DNA of 9,604 nt from F1-120-MAGs023 sp038228615 (lineage in GTDB: Bacteria; Actinomycetota; Acidimicrobiia; IMCC26256; PALSA-610), in contig JBBRPC010000137.1 of the NCBI GenBank assembly GCA_038228615.1, positions 1 to 9,604 on the forward strand. Reading direction: 5' to 3'. The notes under the pieces are model-generated. The model had not been told where the DNA came from. It was given only the letters and a program-made list of their open reading frames with translations, and made no database searches. Positions 1-6,786 of the stretch are shown here, one piece after another. The stretch's first letter is position 1. Every line of letters begins with the position of its first letter. Made by a program: the position numbers and the translations under genes.

Positions 1-1124
1 AAGGCCAGTTCCTGCACGGTGTACGTGACGCCGTTCGCCATTTTGACGTGCTTGATCGTGCCGCTCAACGGGTCGCCAACCTCGAGGTTGTTTTGGCAAC
101 CTTGCACCTGGCCGATGTTGCCCCATACCGGCACAGGGTTCACGCCGTTCGGGTCGTCTGCCCATTCGCCGATTTCGTGGGTGAGGGTTCCCGTGTCCGA
201 AACGCCAGGGAAGCTTCCACTCGTATCGAAGTCTGTCACGCTGTACGTTTGGAACGCGCCAGCGAACGATGGGCTGTTGAACGAGCTGTGATAGCCGAGC
301 ACACAGCAACTGTTGAGCGTTCCTTGGAACAACACCACGTTGTAGAACATGAAGATCGGCAAGTTGGTGGGGCCAACACCTTTTGCCTTCAACTGCGGCA
401 ACAACGTCTTTTGTACGTACGTGTCCCAGGTTGCGAAGTCGATCTTGCCGACGAAACCGCATGGTGCAGACTCCACCGGAAATCCGTTCGCCACCACAGA
501 CACGGCGGGAAGAATTTTCGTAGTGAGCGCCATGTGATAGTTGGCGTTGATTGCACCTGGCTTCGTGTACTTCCAGAACTCCGCCCGACGGAAGAAGTCG
601 GTGTACTGCACGTTGCCAATAGAGGCGGTGCCGAGTTTGTAGCTGTGGTTCGCGAACACAGGCGACTTTGTCGTATACGCCGCGGCGCTGCCATTAGGAA
701 GACAATTCGGGTCTGGCTTCGACGCGTCGAGGGTGACGCCTGCGCTCGGGAACGTCATTTTGATCGGAATGATTTCCGTGGGAATTGTGGTGGTGCCCGT
801 AGTTTGTTTTACCAACGGACTTCTGCCGACCATTTTGAACTTGTACGTGTGGCCACCGCGAACTGTCGAAGAGCCCCATGTTGGAATGGTTGGGCCAGCC
901 GCGGCGATGTTGGCGTGACTGCGTGGCGAGAACTCTCGCACCCTGTCAACCCCGATATTCGCAGTGCTCAGACCACGCGGAGCGTTCAACACATACGCGC
1001 CCGGATCTATCTGTACGTGCCGTCGTGGCGAAGATTGGGCTTGCGCTCCGCCCTGGGCACTTGTCGCCGCCACGAACCCAACTATCAGCACTCCGGCAGT
1101 CGTCGCTAACTTGCGATGTCTCAT
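1..1124 (-). CDS. Secreted protein with HExxE motif, 3' end outside window
   Basis: The reading frame is open from an ATG at 1124 to the left edge (374 codons, no stop), so the C-terminus is missing. The first 29 residues form a Sec-type signal peptide: basic MRHRK, then a hydrophobic stretch, ending in an AQA cleavage site before QSS. The mature part is rich in Thr, Gly, Asn and aromatic residues and has several cysteines (141, 222, 273, 274, 343), which suits an exported protein. Near residues 315-324 is THEIGEWADD: His316-Glu317 and Glu320 form an HExxE pattern, which resembles a zincin site with Glu in place of the second His. This is followed by GCQNNLEVGDP at 342-352. I recall similar secreted proteins of unknown function in soil and aquatic bacteria but cannot name a family. 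A metal-binding or peptidase role is only a guess. The start is supported by AGGGAG four bases upstream of ATG. It lies 135 bp after the P450 and probably has its own transcription signals. Confidence 0.85.
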   Translation of the reverse strand, partial: MRHRKLATTAGVLIVGFVAATSAQGGAQAQSSPRRHVQIDPGAYVLNAPRGLSTANIGVDRVREFSPRSHANIAAAGPTIPTWGSSTVRGGHTYKFKMVGRSPLVKQTTGTTTIPTEIIPIKMTFPSAGVTLDASKPDPNCLPNGSAAAYTTKSPVFANHSYKLGTASIGNVQYTDFFRRAEFWKYTKPGAINANYHMALTTKILPAVSVVANGFPVESAPCGFVGKIDFATWDTYVQKTLLPQLKAKGVGPTNLPIFMFYNVVLFQGTLNSCCVLGYHSSFNSPSFAGAFQTYSVTDFDTSGSFPGVSDTGTLTHEIGEWADDPNGVNPVPVWGNIGQVQGCQNNLEVGDPLSGTIKHVKMANGVTYTVQELA

Positions 1125-1140
1125 GATGCTCCCTTTTCCC

Positions 1141-1161
1141 CAGGGTCGCCCGCCGACCCTG
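1141..1161 (-). promoter_or_regulatory. GC-rich hairpin in the leader of the secreted-protein gene
   Basis: CAGGGTCG at 1141-1148 and CGACCCTG at 1154-1161 form a perfect 8-bp inverted repeat around a 5-base loop. Read on the minus strand it ends just before the GGGGAAAAGGGAGC stretch that holds the ribosome binding site of the secreted protein. No T-run follows on either strand, so an intrinsic terminator is unlikely. It may be a protein operator or a leader hairpin that affects translation or mRNA stability. Only the repeat itself is certain. Confidence 0.5.
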
Positions 1162-1259
1162 CACCCACAGTCTCGCGCATCGGCGTCCGACGAACGTCCT
1201 TCGCGTGCAAATGACCGCTCAACGTGGTCCGAAACTAGGAAGCTTCAGTACCTGAGGGG

Positions 1260-2501
1260 CTAGCCCAACACCCGCTGACCGACCGAGAATGTCACCGGAA
1301 TGCGCTTGATCCCGTTGATGAAGTTCGAGCGGAGACGATCGACGTCTCCAGCAATCTGGATATCGGGCATCCGCCTGGTCAGCTCATCGAAAATCGCAAC
1401 GATTTCCATCCGGGCGAGATTGAACCCGAGGCAATGATGTGGTCCGTGACCACCGAAGCCCAAATGCTTGTTCGGTGACCTGGTGACATCGAATTTGAAT
1501 GGCTCATCAAAGACGTCTTCGTCGCGGTTCACGGATGGATACCACATCGTGATTTTCTCGCCCTTTTTCAGCTGAAATCCCTTATATTCGACGTCCTTCG
1601 TGACGGTGCGCCGAAAATAGATCACCGGGCTCGCCCAGCGAACGATTTCCTCGGCGGCAGTATTCAAATGTTCGGGATGTTCACAGAGCAACTTCCATTG
1701 GTCCTCGTGTTCAAAGAACGCCAACATTCCATGGGAGATCGCGTTGCGGGTCGTTTCGTTGCCTGCCACGGTGAGCAACATGAAGAACAGGTCGAACTCC
1801 ATTTCGTCGAGCTGTTCGCCATCGACCTCGGCATGCAGGATTTCACTCACAATGTCGTCGTAGTGCCCGTTGCGCTTGGCGACGGCTAGCTCATTCGCGT
1901 AGGTGAACATCTGCACCTGTGCGTTCACCGTGTCTTCCTCGGAGAACGCATATTCCGGGTCGGTCGAACCAACCATCGCGTTGGTCCAATCGAACAGCTT
2001 GCCGCGATCGTCGTGCGGGACACCAAGGATCTCTGCGATCGCTTGGAGTGGCAGTTCTGCCGCGATGTCGTTGACGAAATCGCATTGGCCCTGTTCGATC
2101 ACCGCATCGATGATCTCGGTGGCCCTGCGCTTGACGGTCGCTTCAAAGAGGCGTAAGACCCGAGGTGTGAACGCGCTCATCACGATTTTGCGGTAGCGGG
2201 TGTGTTTCGGCGGGTCCATCGTGAGCATCATTGCCCCGACACCGGCTTCCGCAGGCATCTCCATGATCATCACACCGCCGGTGGGAGCGTCGGCGTCTTC
2301 GCGCTCAGAAGAGAACGTCTCCCAATCCCGCGACAACGCGACGATGTCGTCGTACTTCGTGAACACCCAGTAGCCAGGCGTCGCGGCATCCGGGCCTTCG
2401 TGGAAGTGGATCGGCTTGTTGTTGCGGAGGTACGTGAACCATTCGTGCGGGAACGCGTCCTGGAACCGGTCCATATCGTTGAGATCGATGTCTGCGAGCA
2501 T
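1260..2501 (-). CDS. Cytochrome P450, CYP125/CYP124-like
   Basis: A 413-residue soluble cytochrome P450, the normal length for a bacterial enzyme of this type. All core motifs are present: the oxygen-activating I-helix AGNETT at 246-251, the K-helix ExxR at Glu285-Arg288, and the heme-binding loop FGGHGPHHCLG at 349-359 with Cys357 as thiolate ligand. MDPPKHTRYR at 95-104 and FTPR at 111-114 also fit. The wording of these motifs (DPPKHTRYR, AGNETTRN, EEIVRWASPV) is closest to my memory of the actinobacterial CYP125/CYP124/CYP142 group, which hydroxylates the terminal methyl of cholesterol side chains or methyl-branched lipids. The true substrate cannot be read from the sequence. It needs a ferredoxin and a reductase, and neither is encoded here. 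The ATG at 2501 is preceded by a KstR-like palindrome and a -10-like box rather than a ribosome binding site, which suggests a leaderless mRNA and independent control from the DUF202 genes upstream. Confidence 0.95.
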   Translation of the reverse strand: MLADIDLNDMDRFQDAFPHEWFTYLRNNKPIHFHEGPDAATPGYWVFTKYDDIVALSRDWETFSSEREDADAPTGGVMIMEMPAEAGVGAMMLTMDPPKHTRYRKIVMSAFTPRVLRLFEATVKRRATEIIDAVIEQGQCDFVNDIAAELPLQAIAEILGVPHDDRGKLFDWTNAMVGSTDPEYAFSEEDTVNAQVQMFTYANELAVAKRNGHYDDIVSEILHAEVDGEQLDEMEFDLFFMLLTVAGNETTRNAISHGMLAFFEHEDQWKLLCEHPEHLNTAAEEIVRWASPVIYFRRTVTKDVEYKGFQLKKGEKITMWYPSVNRDEDVFDEPFKFDVTRSPNKHLGFGGHGPHHCLGFNLARMEIVAIFDELTRRMPDIQIAGDVDRLRSNFINGIKRIPVTFSVGQRVLG

Positions 2502-2507
2502 GGCGCG

Positions 2508-2513
2508 ATACTA
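2508..2513 (-). promoter_or_regulatory. Putative -10 box of the P450 promoter
   Basis: On the minus strand this reads TAGTAT, matching the actinobacterial TAnnnT pattern, and lies six bases before the P450 ATG. A transcript starting the usual 6-8 bases downstream would begin at or beside the ATG, so the mRNA would be leaderless. No Shine-Dalgarno sequence precedes the ATG, which agrees. No clear -35 element was seen. It overlaps the end of the operator. Confidence 0.45.
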
Positions 2514-2525
2514 GAACGTGTTCTC
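2512..2525. promoter_or_regulatory. KstR-like operator upstream of the P450 gene
   Basis: The plus strand reads TAGAACGTGTTCTC. Its core AGAAC-GT-GTTCT is a perfect 12-bp palindrome, and seven of the eight fixed positions of the published KstR operator TnnAACnnGTTnnA match (the last A is C here). It starts 10 bp before the P450 ATG and overlaps the -10-like box, a position suited to repression. The related site before the aldehyde dehydrogenase has the same spacing. KstR is the TetR-family repressor of cholesterol catabolism in mycobacteria and rhodococci. That a KstR homologue acts here is inference, as no regulator gene lies in the window. Confidence 0.65.
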
Positions 2526-2592
2526 GCAGTGCACGGTCCAAAGCGCTCCCAAGCCGAAGGCCCCATGCATCGGTGAGCCACAAATCGGCGTG

Positions 2593-2952
2593 TTACGAGG
2601 GCAACAGCGCAATCACTACCGCCACCGTGCCGAGTGCAACGGTCCCGTACGCGGTGACCGCGATCATTCGACGGTCGGCGGCCGTGCGCCCTTCCATCGT
2701 TCCTCTGGCAATGAGTCGGGCCCATCCCAACCCGACCAGCCAACTGATACCGGCAACCAAAATACCGGTGAACACCACCGTCGTGCCGCTCACGTGATGG
2801 AGGTTGCTCAGGGTTTTCTTGGCGATTGCCGCGGCACAGGCGACGACTGCAAGCCCGGATCGTGACCAAGCCATGTCGGTGCGTTCGCCTGCAAGGCCCG
2901 GGACACCTTCGTCGTCGGGAATGATCCAAGAAGGGTTTGGTTCGTCGGGCAT
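2593..2952 (-). CDS. DUF202 family membrane protein (second of pair)
   Basis: A 119-residue small integral membrane protein. After a polar, proline- and acid-rich N-terminus it has the DUF202 signature GERTDMAWSRSG at 22-33, followed by three hydrophobic segments at about 34-45, 57-80 and 95-116. The signature matches the ERTxxAWxRxxxA core of the neighbouring paralogue. DUF202 (YidH-like) proteins have no established function. The frame is open further upstream, but I chose the ATG at 2952 because the earlier in-frame codons would overlap the preceding DUF202 gene; this start leaves a 13-bp gap. No clear Shine-Dalgarno is seen, so it is probably translated through coupling in a two-gene unit. 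The stop is 91 bp before the P450 gene. Confidence 0.85.
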   Translation of the reverse strand: MPDEPNPSWIIPDDEGVPGLAGERTDMAWSRSGLAVVACAAAIAKKTLSNLHHVSGTTVVFTGILVAGISWLVGLGWARLIARGTMEGRTAADRRMIAVTAYGTVALGTVAVVIALLPS

Positions 2953-2965
2953 CGGTGCGCGGGGC

Positions 2966-3310
2966 TTACCGAGCGCCAACAATGGCAACGACTGCAGCGA
3001 TTGTCGCGGCGATTGCAACACCGACCGCGAGGATCCTCGGGAGTTGCGACGGCGGCAGCGGTCGTCCTTCTCGCATCGCGATCTCGTTGGCTTGCCATCG
3101 CCAAAACGACGTCAGGGCAAGCGTCGCACCCAACGCGATCAACGGGACGCCAATTAAGCGGCGACCCCCACCGAATGAAAATTTCGGTAACACCGACGCT
3201 GCCGCAAGTCCGGTCGCGATCAACGCCATCGCGGTGCGGTTCCACGCCAAGAACGTTCGCTCGTTCGCGTATGAAAAGCGGACATCCGGTTCGGAACCGA
3301 TTTCGCTCAT
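2966..3310 (-). CDS. DUF202 family membrane protein (first of pair)
   Basis: A 114-residue inner-membrane protein with the classic DUF202 motif ANERTFLAWNRTAMA at residues 15-29, at the start of the first hydrophobic segment (about 26-46). Two more membrane segments follow at about 50-70 and 92-113, joined by a short basic/acidic loop. The length and three-helix layout are normal for the family, which includes E. coli YidH and has no known biochemical role. The frame stays open upstream into the oxidoreductase gene, but the ATG at 3310 gives the usual short polar N-terminus before the motif and a 74-bp gap, so I prefer it; no strong ribosome binding site is visible. It may be read from the ALDH/oxidoreductase operon or from its own weak promoter in that gap. 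The next gene is a diverged paralogue, so the two may form a hetero-oligomer. Confidence 0.85.
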   Translation of the reverse strand: MSEIGSEPDVRFSYANERTFLAWNRTAMALIATGLAAASVLPKFSFGGGRRLIGVPLIALGATLALTSFWRWQANEIAMREGRPLPPSQLPRILAVGVAIAATIAAVVAIVGAR

Positions 3311-3384
3311 AGGTCGACGATCGCGTGCCACGCCCACGACGGTACCGCAGACTCCGAATATTCGACGCGAGCGCATTGCCACCA

Positions 3385-4365
3385 TCAAATGTGGGGCCGC
3401 ACCTTGCTTGCGAACAATTCGAGGCTCTCCCAAGCCAGACGCGGTGGGAGACCTCCTGCCAACGGGTGGAAGTTCAAGGCGGAGATGTCGGAGTTCGTTC
3501 GGACCAAGCCAATGATGTCGTCTGGCGTACCAACCCAAAGATTCGCCGCGCGCCTCAGGCCAGCGATGTCGTCGGCGTGCACCACTGGCGTCGAGTGTTG
3601 GCCTGGCGTTTGGAACGATGCATATGTGCTGGTTTCGTAGAGCAAATATTCGCCGATCTCAGCCCAGGCCTTTTCAGGATCGGCAGCGACGTGCACGAAC
3701 GTCGGCCCGTTCGGATGCATCACGTACCCACCCGTATACCCGACGCGAGCAGATTCCTCGGCGTAGGCCTTCGGGAGTTCCGGATCCGTATTCATTGGCA
3801 TCATAGGAAGATGCAGGCGAGCGGCACGGCGCGCTGCAGCTGGCACGCCACCACCAACAAAGAGCATCGGGTGCGGTCGCGTCACAGGACGGGGAGTCAC
3901 GATGACCTCTCGACCGTCGATTTCGACGACACCGTGTTCGAGCGCCGCTTTCACAATCGCGATATTCGTCTCAAGGATCTTCGTGCGATCGCGATGCGCG
4001 ACGCCAGCCATCTCGAATTCTTCGACGCGATAGCCAGCGCCAAAGACGGTCATCAAGCGGCCAGGCGCCGCGCAGTCGAGCACCGCAATCTGTTCTGCGA
4101 TGCGCACCGGGTCGTGGAGTGGCAACAGCGACGCAGATATGAAAAAAGGGATTCGTTTCGTGCGCCCTATGCCGAGCCCGGCAATGGTGAAGGGCGCTGG
4201 CATCCATCCATCGACGACGCCGTGGTGTTCGGACACAACGGCCATATCCCAGCCCTGCGCGTCGGCCCATTCCCACATCTCAATAGCCGCAGAATAGATC
4301 TCGGCAGTCGATGCAGGACCGAATGCGGGTGCCCGAAAATCTTGTCGCATCGTGAGCATGACCAT
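3385..4365 (-). CDS. Luciferase-like (LLM class) flavin-dependent oxidoreductase
   Basis: A 326-residue cytosolic enzyme of the bacterial luciferase-like monooxygenase family (TIM barrel, FMN or F420). Supporting signs are the early barrel strand with VVSEHHG at about 41-47, the substrate/cofactor region with SASLLPLHDPVRIAEQIAVLD, the GRLMTVFGAGYRVEEFE segment around 101-117, and the LFVGGG strand. These are conserved in LLM proteins, which carry out monooxygenation, or hydride transfer when F420-dependent. It belongs to a different subgroup from its upstream neighbour, so it is not a recent duplicate. The ATG overlaps the neighbour's TGA by one base (TGATG), which points to translational coupling; ATGs at codons 3 and 6 are alternatives. 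Substrate unknown. A gene of this type behind an ALDH and inside a probable KstR-like regulon suggests a redox step on a lipid or terpenoid intermediate. Confidence 0.9.
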   Translation of the reverse strand: MVMLTMRQDFRAPAFGPASTAEIYSAAIEMWEWADAQGWDMAVVSEHHGVVDGWMPAPFTIAGLGIGRTKRIPFFISASLLPLHDPVRIAEQIAVLDCAAPGRLMTVFGAGYRVEEFEMAGVAHRDRTKILETNIAIVKAALEHGVVEIDGREVIVTPRPVTRPHPMLFVGGGVPAAARRAARLHLPMMPMNTDPELPKAYAEESARVGYTGGYVMHPNGPTFVHVAADPEKAWAEIGEYLLYETSTYASFQTPGQHSTPVVHADDIAGLRRAANLWVGTPDDIIGLVRTNSDISALNFHPLAGGLPPRLAWESLELFASKVRPHI

Positions 4366-5303
4366 CAGATCGCACCATTCGATTCGAGATACGGACCCAC
4401 TCGCTCACCAAACGCCACGGCCTGATCACAGAATTCACTGATGTCGCGACAGCGCAACCGCATCTGCAAGTGATTCACGCCCATCAAACCCATTTCATTG
4501 CACTTGTCGATGACGCGTTGATCCGATCCGGCCACGGTGTATTCGCCGTCGAAGTCCCAATCGGTATCGCCGACGTACACATATTCATGAATAAATCCGA
4601 TATCAAGTTTCGCATCGGGACGCACCACATCGCGGTGTCGTCGGATCGCGTCGATCGACTCGGGCATGACCGTGCGCAGCGTCCCTTGTGGAATCCATCC
4701 GTCGCCCCGTTCCGCGACGCGGCGCAATGCCGGCGCGCCGGAGCCGCCAATCCAAATTGGTGGTCGAGGTACCTGTACCGGCGCTGGCTGTTGCGAAAAG
4801 TCTGCGTTCCAGGCGGCAACGATTCCATCAATGGCATCGTTGGTACCAGCCCCTCGATCGGCGAATGAAACGCCGAGCGCTTCGAACTCGCTCTGCAAGT
4901 GGCCGACACCGACCCCGAGGATCGCGCGGCCGCCACTCAACGCATCCAGCGTCGCGAAGTGCTTCGCTGTCTGCAACGGATGACGGTACGCGGCGACGTA
5001 CACATTCGTCATCAATCGCGTACGAGTGGTGACAGCCGCGACATACGCAAGCGTTGCGATCGGGTCGTACCACGTTGGCGACATGCCTCCGTCGATCGCT
5101 GCTGCTGGCGAGACTGTCACATGGTCGCAGACCGCGACATAGAAAAATCCCGCGTCGTCGCATGCCTTCGCCGCGCGCACAAGATCCGCCGTTCCGACGT
5201 CGTCGCTGCGTTCCCACTCCATCGACGTGCGGATCGACTTGGCTTGGACTGGCAGCTGGATGCCGTAGACAAGATGGCCGTTCGGAACTACATAGACTGA
5301 CAC
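4365..5303 (-). CDS. Probable F420-dependent LLM-class oxidoreductase (Rv2161c-like)
   Basis: A 312-residue enzyme of the luciferase-like family, close in style to the group annotated as F420-dependent (TIGR03619, Rv2161c type). It begins with VYGIQLPVQ, then has AACDDAGFFYVAVCDHV, the barrel region RTRLMTNVYVAAYRHPLQTAKHFATLDALSGGR (given as separate conserved pieces: RTRLMTNV, RHPLQTAKHFATLD, LSGGR), GVGVGHLQSEFEALG, and PPIWIGGSG. These fit the F420 or FMN binding barrel. I chose the GTG at 5303 because GGAG lies six bases upstream and because this GTG shares its G with the TAG stop of the aldehyde dehydrogenase (TAGTG). A GTG at 5315 would add four residues but has no ribosome binding site. 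The tight overlaps on both sides place it in the middle of a three-gene redox operon. The cofactor is family-based inference. Confidence 0.9.
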   Translation of the reverse strand: MSVYVVPNGHLVYGIQLPVQAKSIRTSMEWERSDDVGTADLVRAAKACDDAGFFYVAVCDHVTVSPAAAIDGGMSPTWYDPIATLAYVAAVTTRTRLMTNVYVAAYRHPLQTAKHFATLDALSGGRAILGVGVGHLQSEFEALGVSFADRGAGTNDAIDGIVAAWNADFSQQPAPVQVPRPPIWIGGSGAPALRRVAERGDGWIPQGTLRTVMPESIDAIRRHRDVVRPDAKLDIGFIHEYVYVGDTDWDFDGEYTVAGSDQRVIDKCNEMGLMGVNHLQMRLRCRDISEFCDQAVAFGERVGPYLESNGAI

Positions 5304-6772
5304 TATATGCTCCACACCACGCTCTGAAGCTCCGTATACTCGTGCAGTCCGAAAATGCCGCCATCGCGGCCAATGCCAGAAAACTTGGTGCCGCCGAAGC
5401 AGGCTTCATGATGGCGCTGCACAGTATTAATCCCAATGTTTCCGGCCCGAAGTCGCTGTCCTGCACGCAGCGCCCGTCCGGAATCGCCTGAAAACACGTA
5501 GTCGTAGAGTCCGAAGTCGGAGTTGTTCGCGATCGCGATCCCTTCCTCATCATCGCCGTCAAATGGCACGACGACCACGACAGGACCGAAAATTTCCTCG
5601 CGTACGACTTTCATCTCTGCACGACACTCGGTGATCAACGTAGGTTCGAGGTACCAACCTTGATCCAACCCGTCAGGTCGACCGCCACCAACGGCGATCG
5701 TTGCACCCTCTGCGACCCCAGATGCGATATAGCTCTCCACTCGCGCCCGGTGCGCTGCTGTGATGAGCGGTCCGACGACGGTCCCCTTCTCCAGCGGATC
5801 GCCAACCTTGAGATACCCCGCGGCCTGCACTAGTCCTGCGCACAGTTCCTCATATTTCGATCGATGTACGATGACGCGTGTCGGGGCCGTGCAGATCTGT
5901 CCCGAGTGAAAGGCCCACACCGACATGATGGCACCAACGGCAGTTTTTACGTCGGCATCGTCGAGCACTAGCGCCGCACCCTTGCCACCGAGTTCGAGCA
6001 GCAGGCGTTTCATCGACCGCCCGCCCACCTCCGCAATTCGCAATCCAACGCCCGTCGAACCCGTGAATGAAATCATGTCGATATCGCGAGTCTCCACAAG
6101 CGCTTCACCGCTCGGCGGCGTAGATCCGGTGATGCAATTGATAACCCCTGGCGGAAAACCAACCTCGTCATTCAAGATTCGACAGAGCTCAATCACCGCG
6201 AGCGGGTCCTGCGACGCGGGACGGACAACGACCGTGTTGCCGGTGGCAAGTGCTGGTCCGATCTTGCCCGCGATATTGACGAGCGGAAAGTTATATGGCG
6301 AAATACATGCGACAGGTCCGACGGGGATCCGACGCACGACTGCGCCCATAATGCCGCCGGGCGCCAACGCCGTAGCTGGCATTTCCATCGGTGAGAGCGG
6401 GATGTCGAGGTCTTCCATCGCTCCACGTGCATACCGTTCGAAGCGGGCAACGACCTGAGGCACTTGCATTGTCTTGCCAACCGTCGCGGTACATCCAGTC
6501 TCGGAAATTACGAGGGGTACAAGCTCATCTGCATGTGCGCGCACTGCAACTGCCGCTTTCGAGAGCAATTCGGCGCGGTACTCGGGTGCTGTGCGAGACC
6601 ATGCGTCAAATGCATCCTTGGCCGCTCGGGCTGCCGCATGCGACTGTTGCACTGATGCTTCAGGTGCGTGTCCGACAACGGCACCGTTTGCTGGGTTATG
6701 AATCTCATAGGAACCGTCGGCACCATCGACCGATTCGCCACCAATCAAATTCCGGAATTTGGCATCACTCAT
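5303..6772 (-). CDS. Aldehyde dehydrogenase family protein
   Basis: A 489-residue NAD(P)-dependent aldehyde dehydrogenase of full family length. Catalytic residues are all present: Asn161 in PYNFP, Glu260 in LELGGKG, nucleophile Cys294 in SGQICTAPTR, and the EIFGP motif at 393-397. FTGSTGVG at 236-243 is the dinucleotide-binding turn. It would oxidise an aldehyde to an acid (or acyl-CoA) in the cytosol. Unusually, the VVxKPxE motif reads VVVRPAS at 181-187: Arg184 replaces the conserved Lys and Ser187 the Glu that holds the adenosine ribose, so cofactor choice may not be simple NAD+. The ATG at 6772 has no Shine-Dalgarno sequence; a -10 box sits 8 bases upstream inside a KstR-like palindrome, suggesting leaderless, repressor-controlled expression. 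The TAG stop overlaps the GTG start of the next gene. Substrate unknown; products of the nearby P450 are one possibility. Confidence 0.95.
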   Translation of the reverse strand: MSDAKFRNLIGGESVDGADGSYEIHNPANGAVVGHAPEASVQQSHAAARAAKDAFDAWSRTAPEYRAELLSKAAVAVRAHADELVPLVISETGCTATVGKTMQVPQVVARFERYARGAMEDLDIPLSPMEMPATALAPGGIMGAVVRRIPVGPVACISPYNFPLVNIAGKIGPALATGNTVVVRPASQDPLAVIELCRILNDEVGFPPGVINCITGSTPPSGEALVETRDIDMISFTGSTGVGLRIAEVGGRSMKRLLLELGGKGAALVLDDADVKTAVGAIMSVWAFHSGQICTAPTRVIVHRSKYEELCAGLVQAAGYLKVGDPLEKGTVVGPLITAAHRARVESYIASGVAEGATIAVGGGRPDGLDQGWYLEPTLITECRAEMKVVREEIFGPVVVVVPFDGDDEEGIAIANNSDFGLYDYVFSGDSGRALRAGQRLRAGNIGINTVQRHHEACFGGTKFSGIGRDGGIFGLHEYTELQSVVWSI

Positions 6773-6780
6773 GGCCGGGA

Positions 6781-6786
6781 AGTGTA
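6781..6786 (-). promoter_or_regulatory. Putative -10 box of the ALDH operon promoter
   Basis: The minus strand reads TACACT, a good TAnnnT -10 hexamer, eight bases before the ATG of the aldehyde dehydrogenase. A transcript would start at or next to the ATG, which fits the lack of a ribosome binding site. No convincing -35 element was found 16-19 bases upstream. It overlaps the KstR-like operator, as expected for a repressed promoter. Confidence 0.5.

Noticed and set aside
48..1109. Long plus-strand open frame of 353 codons
   Set aside because: Arg- and His-rich with no recognisable motif; it mirrors the minus-strand secreted protein, which has a signal peptide, a ribosome binding site and sensible composition.
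1257..1266. Palindrome GGGCTAGCCC at the P450 stop codon
   Set aside because: No loop and no T-run follows, so it is not a credible terminator; short self-complementary runs are common in GC-rich DNA.
2953..3021. Longer N-terminus for the second DUF202 protein from 3021
   Set aside because: It would overlap the preceding DUF202 gene by over 50 bp and adds a non-family segment; ATG 2952 fits better.
3355..3364. Palindrome CGAATATTCG between the second LLM gene and the first DUF202 gene
   Set aside because: Only 10 bp and not placed against a convincing promoter; it does not resemble the KstR-like sites. Too weak to call an operator.
3325..4425. Long plus-strand open frame of 366 codons
   Set aside because: Antisense to a clear luciferase-family gene; composition is typical of a shadow frame in high-GC DNA.
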